Assembly: GCA_017451525.1 (NCBI GenBank) | Contig: JAFTOD010000005.1 | Location: 186,001-250,000, forward strand | Reading direction: 5' to 3' | DNA from: Paludibacteraceae bacterium | GTDB taxonomy: Bacteria; Bacteroidota; Bacteroidia; Bacteroidales; Paludibacteraceae | DNA length: 64,000 nucleotides | Shown: one piece after another, positions 1-7,360 of the stretch | How the letters are laid out: the number at the start of each line of letters is the position of its first letter | How positions within the stretch are numbered: position 1 is the stretch's first letter | Position numbers and translations under genes: made by a program | The notes under the pieces: model-generated | The model's input: the letters and a program-made list of their open reading frames with translations, nothing else | Databases searched by the model: none | Told to the model about the DNA's origin: nothing

Positions 1-500
1 TAGAAGCCCATATCCAACATGCGGTCCGCCTCATCAAGGATAAAATACTTCACGCCCGAGAAGTCAATATCATAGATATTCATTTGGCTGAGCAGTCGCC
101 CTGGCGTAGCGATGACGATATCTGCACCCTTCTGCAAACCAGTCACTTGTGTGCCCCACGCCCCACTATCATTACCTCCGTAGATAGCCACAGAAGAGAA
201 GGGTACATAGAATCCAAATCCCTCCATCTGCTGGTCGATTTGTTGTGCCAACTCGCGCGTAGGCGCCATAATAATGGCATTGAGTTTATTTGGGTCGTGA
301 TTATCGTACTCCAAATTGGTGAGCAGGGGCAGGATATATGCAGCAGTCTTACCTGTGCCCGTCTGTGCACAGGAAATCACATCATGTCCGTCCAGTATCA
401 CGGGAATAGTCTGTTCTTGCACAGGCGTGCAAGTATCAAAGTGCATGTCCCACAGGGCATCCAACACCTCATCCGATAATGCTAACTCGTCAAAATACAT
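1..500 (-). CDS. DEAD-box ATP-dependent RNA helicase, 5' part only
   Basis: The minus strand reads in frame from an ATG at 500 to the window edge, giving about 166 residues with no stop. The order of motifs is that of DEAD-box helicases: a Q-motif region (TPVQEQTIP), Walker A (AQTGTGKT), motif Ia (PTRELAQQI), TPGRL and DEAD (FILDEADRMLDMGF). The C-terminal RecA-like lobe lies outside the window. These enzymes use ATP to unwind short RNA duplexes in ribosome assembly, RNA decay or cold adaptation. The part seen cannot separate RhlE, CsdA or DbpA types, so I give no symbol. Confidence 0.93.
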   Translation of the reverse strand, partial: MYFDELALSDEVLDALWDMHFDTCTPVQEQTIPVILDGHDVISCAQTGTGKTAAYILPLLTNLEYDNHDPNKLNAIIMAPTRELAQQIDQQMEGFGFYVPFSSVAIYGGNDSGAWGTQVTGLQKGADIVIATPGRLLSQMNIYDIDFSGVKYFILDEADRMLDMGF

Positions 501-550
501 GTCTTTTCGCTCAAGCGATTACTTCTTATCTCAGCTTTCGCATCGAACGA

Positions 551-2077
551 TTATTTCTCCCAACCGTCAAACACTTCAGGGCCATACACATTGTCCTCGT
601 TAGCGTCATGAAGCGGAGCCCATAGTTGTGCAAAGAATGGGTTCTTCTTTGCCACTTTGTCCCATTGCCATGGACGAGCATTCTTCTCGCCCGCATAAGG
701 ATAAGGCATACACTCCTCACACCAGTGACCACCCAGCAATACCAAGCGTGGCGTAGCGGTAAACTTATGCCCCTCTGCGCACTCCCACTCCAATGGAGTA
801 TCCCAATCGCCTTGCACCATGTCTTTGGATAGGCACTTGCCTCCGCGGAAAGCCGCCGCTTTTTGCATATCCTCAATGGTAAACAATGCTTTGGGCTTTT
901 GCTCATCGTAGCCGTGGTCAAGCAATACATATTCCTCGCTATTGTGCGATACATCGGTATGCTTCCAATTTGGAATGGCTTTGTATGCCTCCAAAGTGCC
1001 ATAATATGCGCTGATGCGTTGGGTCTTGTTGTGCTTAATCCACCATTGCGTACCATGCTCCTTAGACATCGCCATGGCGTACATCGCAAGTTTCACGCAG
1101 CGTGGGAAGAGCTTGGCAATCTTGGTCTTAGCCGCGAACTTGATGCCCCAAGGCACACTGTCTGCCTTAGCCATCTGCTTGAAATACTCTTTCACTGGCA
1201 CATTGGCGCGGAAGTGCAAGTAGTTCTCCAAGCGGTCGCCGTCGATATACCACATACCGTGGAAATTGCGCGTAGTAAACCACTTTGCTTCAAAGATTTT
1301 CTCTGGGCGAGGGCAACCGATGGCATCAAGAAGCAGGCACTCAAACTCGTAGTTGCTGATGCGGTACTCTTGACCAGAGCCGATATTGTAGTAGTTTTTC
1401 CAGAACTCCTCTGGCACTTCGTCGCGGCAGACACGCTCAAGAAGGCGTCCACTATCTTCTACCGTTGCCCATTCCAACACACCTCGGATAGGCACATGGA
1501 ACATGATTGGGTCGTAGTTCTTCAAGATAGCAGGATAGAGGATACCTGACTGACGAAGCGCAACCCATTGTTTGATAGGCGAGTTGGTGATGATGCGCTC
1601 TGCTTGTGCTTTAGTCAAACCATAGTGGTCATAAGCCGATACGCAGATTGGGTCGCCAGCGCGTCCCCAGTGCAATGGCTCGCGGCGATCACCCATCTGA
1701 GCTACACTACCGATATACACCACTTTAGGTTGCTTTTCCTCTGGTTGCGCCAACACCGCGTCGCGAATATAAGTCGCAGCGGAGATATTGGTGCGGAGAG
1801 TTGCCTTAGGACGATAGTCTGCTTGTGGAGATACCATACCGCCCACGTGGAGTACGATGTCGGCGCCTGTTACACCACGAAGGATATCGTCGTAGTTGGT
1901 AAGGTCGCCCCATATGATTTCTACTTTGTCAGCCAAAGGCGCAAGTTTCTCTTTATTTTTAGCGCTTGGACGTGCTAAGATACGCAAGTTGTATTTCTCA
2001 GGATAACGCAGGATCTCTGTCATACCTGCGTATCCCATAGTGCCAGTAGCACCAGTCAGGAAGATAGTTTTTTTCAT
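551..2077 (-). CDS. SDR-family NAD-dependent epimerase/dehydratase with C-terminal zinc-knuckle-like domain
   Basis: About 508 residues from the ATG at 2077; an in-frame ATG at 2110 is less likely because MKKTIFLTGATG begins directly at the Rossmann strand. Residues 1-300 are an extended SDR: nucleotide-binding TGATGTMG, an acidic residue at the end of a later strand (WGDL), and a catalytic YDHYGLTKAQAE segment giving the YxxxK signature. The remaining ~200 residues are unusual for an SDR. They end in a Cys/His-rich segment (ECAEGHKF, then HWCEEC) that looks like a small metal-binding knuckle, followed by a Trp-rich tail. The substrate is unknown. The promoter at 2122-2153 serves this gene. 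The helicase lies just downstream on the same strand. Confidence 0.88.
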   Translation of the reverse strand: MKKTIFLTGATGTMGYAGMTEILRYPEKYNLRILARPSAKNKEKLAPLADKVEIIWGDLTNYDDILRGVTGADIVLHVGGMVSPQADYRPKATLRTNISAATYIRDAVLAQPEEKQPKVVYIGSVAQMGDRREPLHWGRAGDPICVSAYDHYGLTKAQAERIITNSPIKQWVALRQSGILYPAILKNYDPIMFHVPIRGVLEWATVEDSGRLLERVCRDEVPEEFWKNYYNIGSGQEYRISNYEFECLLLDAIGCPRPEKIFEAKWFTTRNFHGMWYIDGDRLENYLHFRANVPVKEYFKQMAKADSVPWGIKFAAKTKIAKLFPRCVKLAMYAMAMSKEHGTQWWIKHNKTQRISAYYGTLEAYKAIPNWKHTDVSHNSEEYVLLDHGYDEQKPKALFTIEDMQKAAAFRGGKCLSKDMVQGDWDTPLEWECAEGHKFTATPRLVLLGGHWCEECMPYPYAGEKNARPWQWDKVAKKNPFFAQLWAPLHDANEDNVYGPEVFDGWEK

Positions 2078-2121
2078 TGTTCTTTTCGGATTTGTGGTGT
2101 CTTTACACACTTTTACGACTG

Positions 2122-2153
2122 CAAAGGTAGTGTTTTTTTATGAGATATGCAAA
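2122..2153 (-). promoter_or_regulatory. Bacteroidetes-type promoter for the SDR/zinc-knuckle gene
   Basis: On the minus strand TTTG (2153-2150) is followed after 20 nt by TACCTTTG (2129-2122), a perfect match to the -33/-7 elements of the Bacteroidetes housekeeping sigma factor. The predicted start lies about 40 nt upstream of the ATG at 2077. Confidence 0.8.
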
Positions 2154-2268
2154 ATGAAGTGTATTTTTCTTTATATTTCGTATCTCTTTTACTTCTCTTT
2201 GGCATCCATTTTCTAAATACTCACGAACGCAAAACGAGTGTCAAAATAACTATATATCCGCTATAAAT

Positions 2269-2312
2269 CTTTAGTGATTCTTTAGTGATTCTTAGGTGAT
2301 TTATAGGTGATT
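2269..2312 (+). repeat. Four 11-bp direct repeats upstream of the methyltransferase-nuclease operon
   Basis: Four consecutive 11-bp units occupy 2269-2279, 2280-2290, 2291-2301 and 2302-2312. The first two are identical (CTTTAGTGATT), the third is CTTAGGTGATT and the fourth TATAGGTGATT. The period is close to one helical turn, so a protein bound to each unit would sit on one DNA face. The array lies 90 bp upstream of the promoter of the restriction-modification-like operon. A regulatory role is inferred; it may also be a simple tandem repeat. Confidence 0.7.
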
Positions 2313-2401
2313 CAGCAACTTTCACTATAGGATTACCGAATAATTATACGCCCGATTATCCTCAAAATATTAAATACTCCTAACACTTTTTCCACGCAAA
2401 A

Positions 2402-2433
2402 TTTGCATATCCGCAAATTTTATTGTACCTTTG
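2402..2433 (+). promoter_or_regulatory. Promoter of the structured leader and methyltransferase-nuclease operon
   Basis: TTTG (2402-2405), a 20-nt spacer and TACCTTTG (2426-2433) match the Bacteroidetes promoter exactly. The -33 element sits in a palindrome, TTTGCATATCCGCAAA (2402-2417). The whole stretch 2402-2434 is identical, except for one base, to the promoter at 39003-39035. Transcription should begin near 2440, leaving a leader of about 280 nt before the methyltransferase ATG. Confidence 0.85.
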
Positions 2434-2441
2434 CCGTTGAT

Positions 2442-2705
2442 TTGGTAAAGCGTTACCAATCATAACATATTTTTATTAACAGCATTGGCTATTATTTCGC
2501 GCATACCGAAAACCCTGCAAGATTAACGGAGATAGCAAGAAATAATAACAAAAGGCATTCCTGTGGATGTCTTTTTCCTCTCGTATATAACCATGCTCAC
2601 ACGCCCAGTGTGAGTTCTTAGAGAGGAAAAGGTCTCCTTGCAGGGTTACCTTGGTATGCGATAAGAACTTGCACTTTTTCTTATCGCATGCGAAACATAA
2701 TAGCC
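2442..2705 (+). ncRNA. Large structured RNA element (leader of the methyltransferase-nuclease operon)
   Basis: Directly after the predicted transcription start is a perfect 7-bp hairpin (2442-2448 with 2453-2459). Then comes a nested multi-branch fold. The closing helix pairs 2487-2495 with 2697-2705 and 2496-2500 with 2690-2694. Inner helices are 2501-2507/2653-2659, 2511-2521/2637-2647 (11 bp), 2571-2582/2621-2632 (12 bp with one G-U) and 2596-2602/2608-2614. A side hairpin pairs 2660-2667 with 2678-2685 and can extend to 11 bp by competing with the second helix. No long open frame crosses it, and its 3' foot ends 15 nt before the downstream ATG. It matches no RNA family I can name. It could be a cis-regulatory leader, a separate small RNA or a MITE-like insertion. 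Confidence 0.7.
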
Positions 2706-2720
2706 GTAGATCATTAATCT

Positions 2721-3776
2721 ATGGCGGGAAATTCTAGTTTGCAGGCTGCAAATAAAGCAAAGCAAGATGAGTTTTATACACAACTCACTGACATCGAAAA
2801 AGAACTTCGTCACTATACCGAACATTTTCGGGGTAAAGTTGTATTCTGCAACTGCGACGATCCTTACGAAAGTAATTTCTTTAAGTATTTTGCTCTAATG
2901 TTCAATAAGTTAGGATTAAAGAAACTTATTGCTACTTGCTATAATGGTTCACCGGTATCGGGTAATGAGTTGTTGCTTGACTTTGGCGATACAGTAGATG
3001 ACCCCAAGAAAGTTGCCTATAAAGTAGAGATAACAGAGGTTATCGATACCAACGGTGACGGGGCTATCAATTTGGCAGACATTCAATACCTTATGCAAAA
3101 TGACAAGAATGTTATTTCCGTATTGAAAGGCAATGGCGATTTCCGTAGCGAGGAGTGTATCGAATTGCTTAAACAAGCCGATATTGTGGTAACCAATCCC
3201 CCTTTCTCTTTGTTTAGAGAGTATATTGCTCAACTAGTAGAACATAACAAAAAGTTTCTAGTAATCGGCAATCAAAATGCGTTGACTTTCAAAGAAATAT
3301 TCCCTCTTCTAAAAGATAATAAAATCTGGCTTGGATATAAAGCAGGCGATATGTCTTTTACAGTTCCAGCCTATTACGAAGCTCGAGAGACCAGATATTG
3401 GCAAGATGAAAATGGACAAAAATGGAGAAGTCTAGGTAATATTTGTTGGTACACAAATTTAGACTTGCCAAAACGACACGAGGATCTTATGCTGTACAAG
3501 CAATATACCATAGAAGAGTTTCCTAACTACGACAATTATGCTGCTATAAATGTAAATAAGATTTCCGATATTCCTTATGATTATGATGGTGTTATGGGAG
3601 TTCCTATTACATTTTTTGACAAACACAATCCTAATCAGTTTGATATTATTGGAGCCACAGAAAGCGAAGGAAAAGGATTCTCAAACGGTTTGTGGAAATC
3701 TGAAAGTAAAGTAGCACAACCCCTGATAAATGGCAAAAGAATATACAAACGTATTTTCATTCGAAGAAAACGCTAA
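2721..3776 (+). CDS. EcoRI-type adenine-specific DNA methyltransferase
   Basis: 351 residues. It carries the hallmarks of the EcoRI methylase family (N6-adenine methylation from S-adenosylmethionine): CNCDDP near residues 43-48, the catalytic NPPF at 159-162 followed by SLFREYIAQL, then IGNQNALTFKEIFPLL and the late MGVPITFFDKHNP block. Residues 108-120 contain an EF-hand-like loop (DTNGDGAINLAD); I believe related proteins share this, but could not check. The gene is followed 12 nt later by a DUF262-HNH nuclease, so it probably protects self DNA from that enzyme. Its base composition is more A+T-rich than its neighbours, which suggests acquisition by transfer. The recognition sequence cannot be predicted. 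Confidence 0.9.
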   Translation: MAGNSSLQAANKAKQDEFYTQLTDIEKELRHYTEHFRGKVVFCNCDDPYESNFFKYFALMFNKLGLKKLIATCYNGSPVSGNELLLDFGDTVDDPKKVAYKVEITEVIDTNGDGAINLADIQYLMQNDKNVISVLKGNGDFRSEECIELLKQADIVVTNPPFSLFREYIAQLVEHNKKFLVIGNQNALTFKEIFPLLKDNKIWLGYKAGDMSFTVPAYYEARETRYWQDENGQKWRSLGNICWYTNLDLPKRHEDLMLYKQYTIEEFPNYDNYAAINVNKISDIPYDYDGVMGVPITFFDKHNPNQFDIIGATESEGKGFSNGLWKSESKVAQPLINGKRIYKRIFIRRKR

Positions 3777-3788
3777 AACACTAATTCT

Positions 3789-4871
3789 ATGCAAATCGAA
3801 TTACATGAAATCACTATCCGTGAGTTGGCGAACGGGTATCAAGACAATGCCGAAGGTGGCGTAGTGGCTTTTGGTGGCAAACTGGATGTGCGCCCACCTT
3901 ATCAACGCGAGTTCGTATATAAGGACAAGCAGCGTGATGCGGTCATCACCACAGTCAATCAGGGCTTTCCGCTCAATGTGATGTATTGGGCAGACAAAGG
4001 CGACGGCACGTACGAAGTGATTGATGGTCAGCAACGTACCATCTCTATATGTCAATATGTGAATGGCGATTTTAGTTATAATCTCAGTTATTTTCATAGT
4101 CTGCCTTCTGACCAACGTGAGAAGTTTTTGGACTACAAACTGATGGTTTATATTTGCACAGGTACAGACAGCGAGAAGCTGGGTTGGTTTAAGACGATCA
4201 ATATCGCAGGCGAGAAACTGACCGACCAAGAATTGCGCAATGCAGTCTATTGCGGCAGTTGGGTAAATAGTGCAAAAATATGTTTCAGCAAAAGCGGTTG
4301 TGTGGCATACAAACTGGCAAGTGACTATCTCAATGGCAGTTGCATCCGCCAAGATTACTTGGAGACGGCTATTTCATGGATTAGCAAAGGGCGTATTGAG
4401 GAATATATGAGTAAACATCAAAACGACCCCAACGCCAACGAACTATGGCTATATTTCACAACCGTCATCAACTGGGTACAAACCGTCTTCCCAAAAAAAC
4501 GTAAAGAGATGAAAGGGCAAGATTGGGGTGCGCTGTATGACCAGTTCCACAATCAAGCATGGGATACTGCTGCCTTGGAGGAAGAGATTGCACGATTGAT
4601 GAAAGATAGCGATGTGAGCAACAAAAGAGGTATTTATCCGTATGTATTAGACAGAAAAGAGCATCACTTGAATATCCGTGCGTTTGATGACAACACCCGT
4701 CGTGAGATTTACGAAAAGCAACAGGGCATTTGCCCACATTGTGGCAAACACTTTGATATTGAGTTCATGGAAGCCGACCATATTACACCATGGTCAAAAG
4801 GCGGTCGCACCGTAGCAGAGAACTGCCAAATGCTTTGCCAAGAATGTAACCGCAGGAAGTCTGCAAAGTAG
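3789..4871 (+). CDS. DUF262 domain protein with C-terminal HNH nuclease
   Basis: 360 residues. The N-terminal DUF262 (ParB/GmrS-like) domain shows PPYQREFVYKDKQRD and the signature IDGQQRTISI at about 78-87; in GmrSD and SspE relatives this motif is needed for nucleotide hydrolysis. After a helical middle part the C-terminus (about 310-358) is an HNH nuclease with CPHC, ADHITPWSKGG and CQEC motifs, that is, four zinc-binding cysteines around a beta-beta-alpha-metal core. DUF262 nucleases known so far cut modified phage DNA, or act with modification systems. Pairing with a methyltransferase 12 nt upstream suggests a two-gene restriction-modification or modification-sensing defence system. No experimentally described system with exactly this gene pair is known to me. 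Confidence 0.88.
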   Translation: MQIELHEITIRELANGYQDNAEGGVVAFGGKLDVRPPYQREFVYKDKQRDAVITTVNQGFPLNVMYWADKGDGTYEVIDGQQRTISICQYVNGDFSYNLSYFHSLPSDQREKFLDYKLMVYICTGTDSEKLGWFKTINIAGEKLTDQELRNAVYCGSWVNSAKICFSKSGCVAYKLASDYLNGSCIRQDYLETAISWISKGRIEEYMSKHQNDPNANELWLYFTTVINWVQTVFPKKRKEMKGQDWGALYDQFHNQAWDTAALEEEIARLMKDSDVSNKRGIYPYVLDRKEHHLNIRAFDDNTRREIYEKQQGICPHCGKHFDIEFMEADHITPWSKGGRTVAENCQMLCQECNRRKSAK

Positions 4872-5149
4872 CAGATTATGAGTGCAACTGATTTTCTGCG
4901 ATTATCACTTCTCCTTCGGCAAGGGTTCGGTATCCCTTCAGAAAACGGAAAGGTGAAAACGGGAAACTGAATTTTGATAAACCGCTACCCATGAACATCG
5001 CAGTGGTAATCGATTGGTAGCCAAGTGGTATGCGAACTGAAAGCCAGCCAAATGTCGCCCATAGATAAGGCACAACTAGCCCACAGATGTGCAACAATGG
5101 TCGCGAAGTGGTCGCGTAGCTCGAAAAGAACTTGAAGAAACGCTTTTGC
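4872..5149. repeat. Intergenic copy of a dispersed degenerate repeat
   Basis: No convincing gene. Part of the stretch is a diverged copy of sequence at about 56150-56320, in the opposite orientation. The best match is 5098-5120 against the reverse complement of 56220-56242, 23 nt with one mismatch. Beyond it, blocks such as GCACATCTGTGGGCT (minus strand) and TTTGGCTGGCT still align. A further fragment with GCACATCTGTGGGCT occurs near 62190. It marks the right edge of the methyltransferase-nuclease island. Confidence 0.5.
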
Positions 5150-6763
5150 CTATTGTTTGTGTTTACCTGCCACGAGTTGTTGCCATTTCTGCTTGGCGAA
5201 GTCCCACGTGTTGTTGATGAGTTGTACGCCCCAATGTTTGCTCTCCTCCTCATTTGTTTCTTCAAGATATTGAGCAGCAAGCATAGCATCGTTGTCGGTG
5301 ATAACCAATAGTTGGTCGCCCACTTCCAATTCGGAATTGCCCGTTGGCACAAAGAAGTCTTCGCCACGGCGCACCATGATAACCAAGGTCTTATCTGGGA
5401 AAATGAGGTTCTTGAGCATATTGCCATGCGCAAGCATTTCCTCTTTCACCTCAATCTCTGTGGCAGAAGACTCTACCTCCTCTGGCAGATCAATATCAAA
5501 GTGGATGAGTTTCTTGAGTTCTACAGGCGGAGTAGCCAGTTTGAGTTTCTTTGCTACCACCGACAAGGTTGTACCTTGCGCGATGAGCGAAACAATGGTG
5601 CAGAGGAAGACTATATTGAATATCAAATCAGCATGAGGCACATTGTTCGCCTCGCACATAATAGCGAAGATGATAGGTACAGCACCCTTCAATCCTACCC
5701 AACTGAGCAGCATCTTGTCGTTGCGCTTGTACTGCTTGAAGGGCCACATACAGAGGAATACCGCTATAGGGCGCGAGATGAAAATCATCACAATACTGAT
5801 TATTAGACATGGCAGCAAGACCTCTAATTGGAACAACTCGTGCGGACGCACCATTAGACCCAAGACAAGAAAAATCACCAATTGACTCAACCATGTCAGT
5901 CCATCAAAGAAACTGCGCGTTTGGCGTTTACGAGTGAACTTGCTATTACCAATCACCAGACCACCGATATACACTGCCAAATAGGTATTACCCTTTAGGA
6001 AATAGGTGATACTAAAGATAAAGATACATGCTGTAAGCACCATAAGAGGATACAGCGACTCATTGCCAAGGTCCGCCTTACGCATGATACTAACAATACC
6101 TTTACCAAATATAAAACCAAGCACCGCACCCATAATCAGCTGAATAACAATATCCTGTATTACAGAAAGAGCTGTTACTTGATGGCTGGTAGCAGTGACA
6201 ATACCAATCATAGTAGTGGTAAGCACATACGCCATGGGGTCGTTGGCACCTGACTCCAACTCCAACAAAGGACGAAGGTTATGCTTAAGTCCTATTTTGT
6301 TGGTACGAAGAATAGAGAATACCGAAGCAGAGTCAGTGGATGACATCGTGGACGCCATTAGCATTGCCACAGCAATACTCACACTTGCCACTGAATGTAG
6401 CCAACCAAACACATAATAAGTAATCACGCCCGTCACGAGCATGGTGATTAGCACACCGATAGTCGCTAAAGTCAGACCAGGCACCATCACAGGGCGGATA
6501 TCCGAAAGTTTGGTATCCAAACCACCCGAGAAAAGGATAATACACAGCGCGATTGTACCAATGGCTTGGGCTGAGCCCACATTCAGCATATAACCCACTC
6601 CGTCGTCGTTGATGAGGCGTCCAATACCGTCAGGACCGAACAACATACCCACTGCTAAGAAGAGCAACAGGGCAGGTACACCAAATTTATAGCCGATTTT
6701 ATCGGTAAAAATGCTCGCAAAAAAGAGGAGCGAAAGGACGAGGAGAATGAGTTCTACTTGCAT
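5150..6763 (-). CDS. nhaP2: Potassium/proton antiporter (CPA1 family) with C-terminal TrkA-C-like domain
   Basis: 537 residues. About 400 residues of N-terminal sequence contain twelve or so hydrophobic segments, starting IGYKFGVPALLLFLAVGMLFGP. The segment ESGANDPMAYVLTTTMIG carries the acidic pair used for cation binding in CPA1 exchangers, and WVGLKGAVPIIFAIM is typical of the family. The cytoplasmic tail (about 420-500: LVIMVRRGEDFFVPTGNSELEVGDQLLVITD) is a TrkA-C-like nucleotide-sensing domain as in CvrA/NhaP2. It should exchange cytoplasmic K+ or Na+ for H+ across the inner membrane. The ion is inferred from the family. Confidence 0.87.
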   Translation of the reverse strand: MQVELILLVLSLLFFASIFTDKIGYKFGVPALLLFLAVGMLFGPDGIGRLINDDGVGYMLNVGSAQAIGTIALCIILFSGGLDTKLSDIRPVMVPGLTLATIGVLITMLVTGVITYYVFGWLHSVASVSIAVAMLMASTMSSTDSASVFSILRTNKIGLKHNLRPLLELESGANDPMAYVLTTTMIGIVTATSHQVTALSVIQDIVIQLIMGAVLGFIFGKGIVSIMRKADLGNESLYPLMVLTACIFIFSITYFLKGNTYLAVYIGGLVIGNSKFTRKRQTRSFFDGLTWLSQLVIFLVLGLMVRPHELFQLEVLLPCLIISIVMIFISRPIAVFLCMWPFKQYKRNDKMLLSWVGLKGAVPIIFAIMCEANNVPHADLIFNIVFLCTIVSLIAQGTTLSVVAKKLKLATPPVELKKLIHFDIDLPEEVESSATEIEVKEEMLAHGNMLKNLIFPDKTLVIMVRRGEDFFVPTGNSELEVGDQLLVITDNDAMLAAQYLEETNEEESKHWGVQLINNTWDFAKQKWQQLVAGKHKQ

Positions 6764-6770
6764 TGTTTTT

Positions 6771-6820
6771 TAGTTTAGAGAACGCGCCTTAGGCGCTACA
6801 GTTTAGAGTTTAAAGGCGAG
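6771..6820. repeat. Short intergenic repeat with GCGCCT-T-AGGCGC palindrome
   Basis: The spacer contains GAACGC, a palindrome (6784-6796) and GTTTAGAGTTTAAAGGCGAG. A related stretch (GAACGC, small hairpin, CTATAGTTAAAGGCGAG) lies at 27957-27989, and inverted versions of the GAACGC/GTTTAGTG theme occur at 45381-45422. This looks like a dispersed intergenic repeat family. Confidence 0.5.
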
Positions 6821-6822
6821 GA

Positions 6823-7254
6823 TTATTCCACCCCAAGAATCTGCTTGATAGCTTCTTGCCAATAGTCGAGTTCGTGGTAGCCCTGAGCAATGCGTGGACC
6901 GCCTTCCATGGGGCAGAAAACTACTGTAGGATAACTGCGCACACCAAACAATGCTGCCACTTCGGGCTCTTTCTCTGCGTCTAACGTATAAACATAGACC
7001 TTGCCCTCGTATTGTTTGGCTACTTGCTCCAAGATTGGGTGCAACTTCTTGCACCAACCGCACCATGTGGTGGAGAAATCAATCAAACAAGGTTTATCAC
7101 CAATATATTTCCATTGGGGTTGCTGACCTGATGCGAGATCGTAATAGCAAACTTTCGCCTTAAAATCAGCGGTTGAGAGATAAGTCAATCCCTCAGCCAT
7201 GGTTGTAAGGGCAAAAAACACCATCAAAATGGTAAAAAAGACTCTTTTTCGCAT
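6823..7254 (-). CDS. Secreted thioredoxin-fold protein
   Basis: 143 residues. A signal peptide (MRKRVFFTILMVFFALTTMAEG) leads into a thioredoxin domain with the redox motif CGWC in FSTTWCGWCKK and the cis-proline segment VRSYPTVVF. It probably works in the periplasm as a thiol-disulfide reductase, similar to DUF255/thioredoxin_7-type proteins of Bacteroidetes. The reading frame is complete. A TAnnTTTG box (TAATTTTG, complement of 7274-7281) lies 20 nt upstream of the ATG, between this gene and divergent aroB. Confidence 0.88.
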   Translation of the reverse strand: MRKRVFFTILMVFFALTTMAEGLTYLSTADFKAKVCYYDLASGQQPQWKYIGDKPCLIDFSTTWCGWCKKLHPILEQVAKQYEGKVYVYTLDAEKEPEVAALFGVRSYPTVVFCPMEGGPRIAQGYHELDYWQEAIKQILGVE

Positions 7255-7294
7255 AATTTTGTTAATTTAGGGCGCAAAATTACAAAAAAAATCG

Positions 7295-7360
7295 TAACTT
7301 TGCAAGCTTTTTACTACAAAAAACAATTCTACACTACGCTACACCATTTTACACAATACA
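7295..7360 (+). promoter_or_regulatory. aroB promoter box and 10-bp periodic leader
   Basis: TAACTTTG at 7295-7302 fits the -7 element; the -33 element is weak. The stretch 7328-7367 then shows a 10-bp period (ACACTACGCT, ACACCATTTT, ACACAATACA, ATGCTATACG) that runs into the aroB start codon. It resembles the array inside aroB at 8081-8130. Confidence 0.5.

Noticed and set aside
863-1549. 228-codon open frame on the plus strand
   Set aside because: Antisense shadow of the SDR epimerase gene.
2487-2705. Retron msr-msd
   Set aside because: The end-to-end pairing is retron-like, but no reverse transcriptase gene exists in the window and the usual branching-guanosine layout is not evident.
4876-5433. 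185-codon minus-strand open frame reading into the intergenic region
   Set aside because: Its first half overlaps the antiporter gene in another frame and the rest lies in degenerate repeat DNA; no family resemblance.
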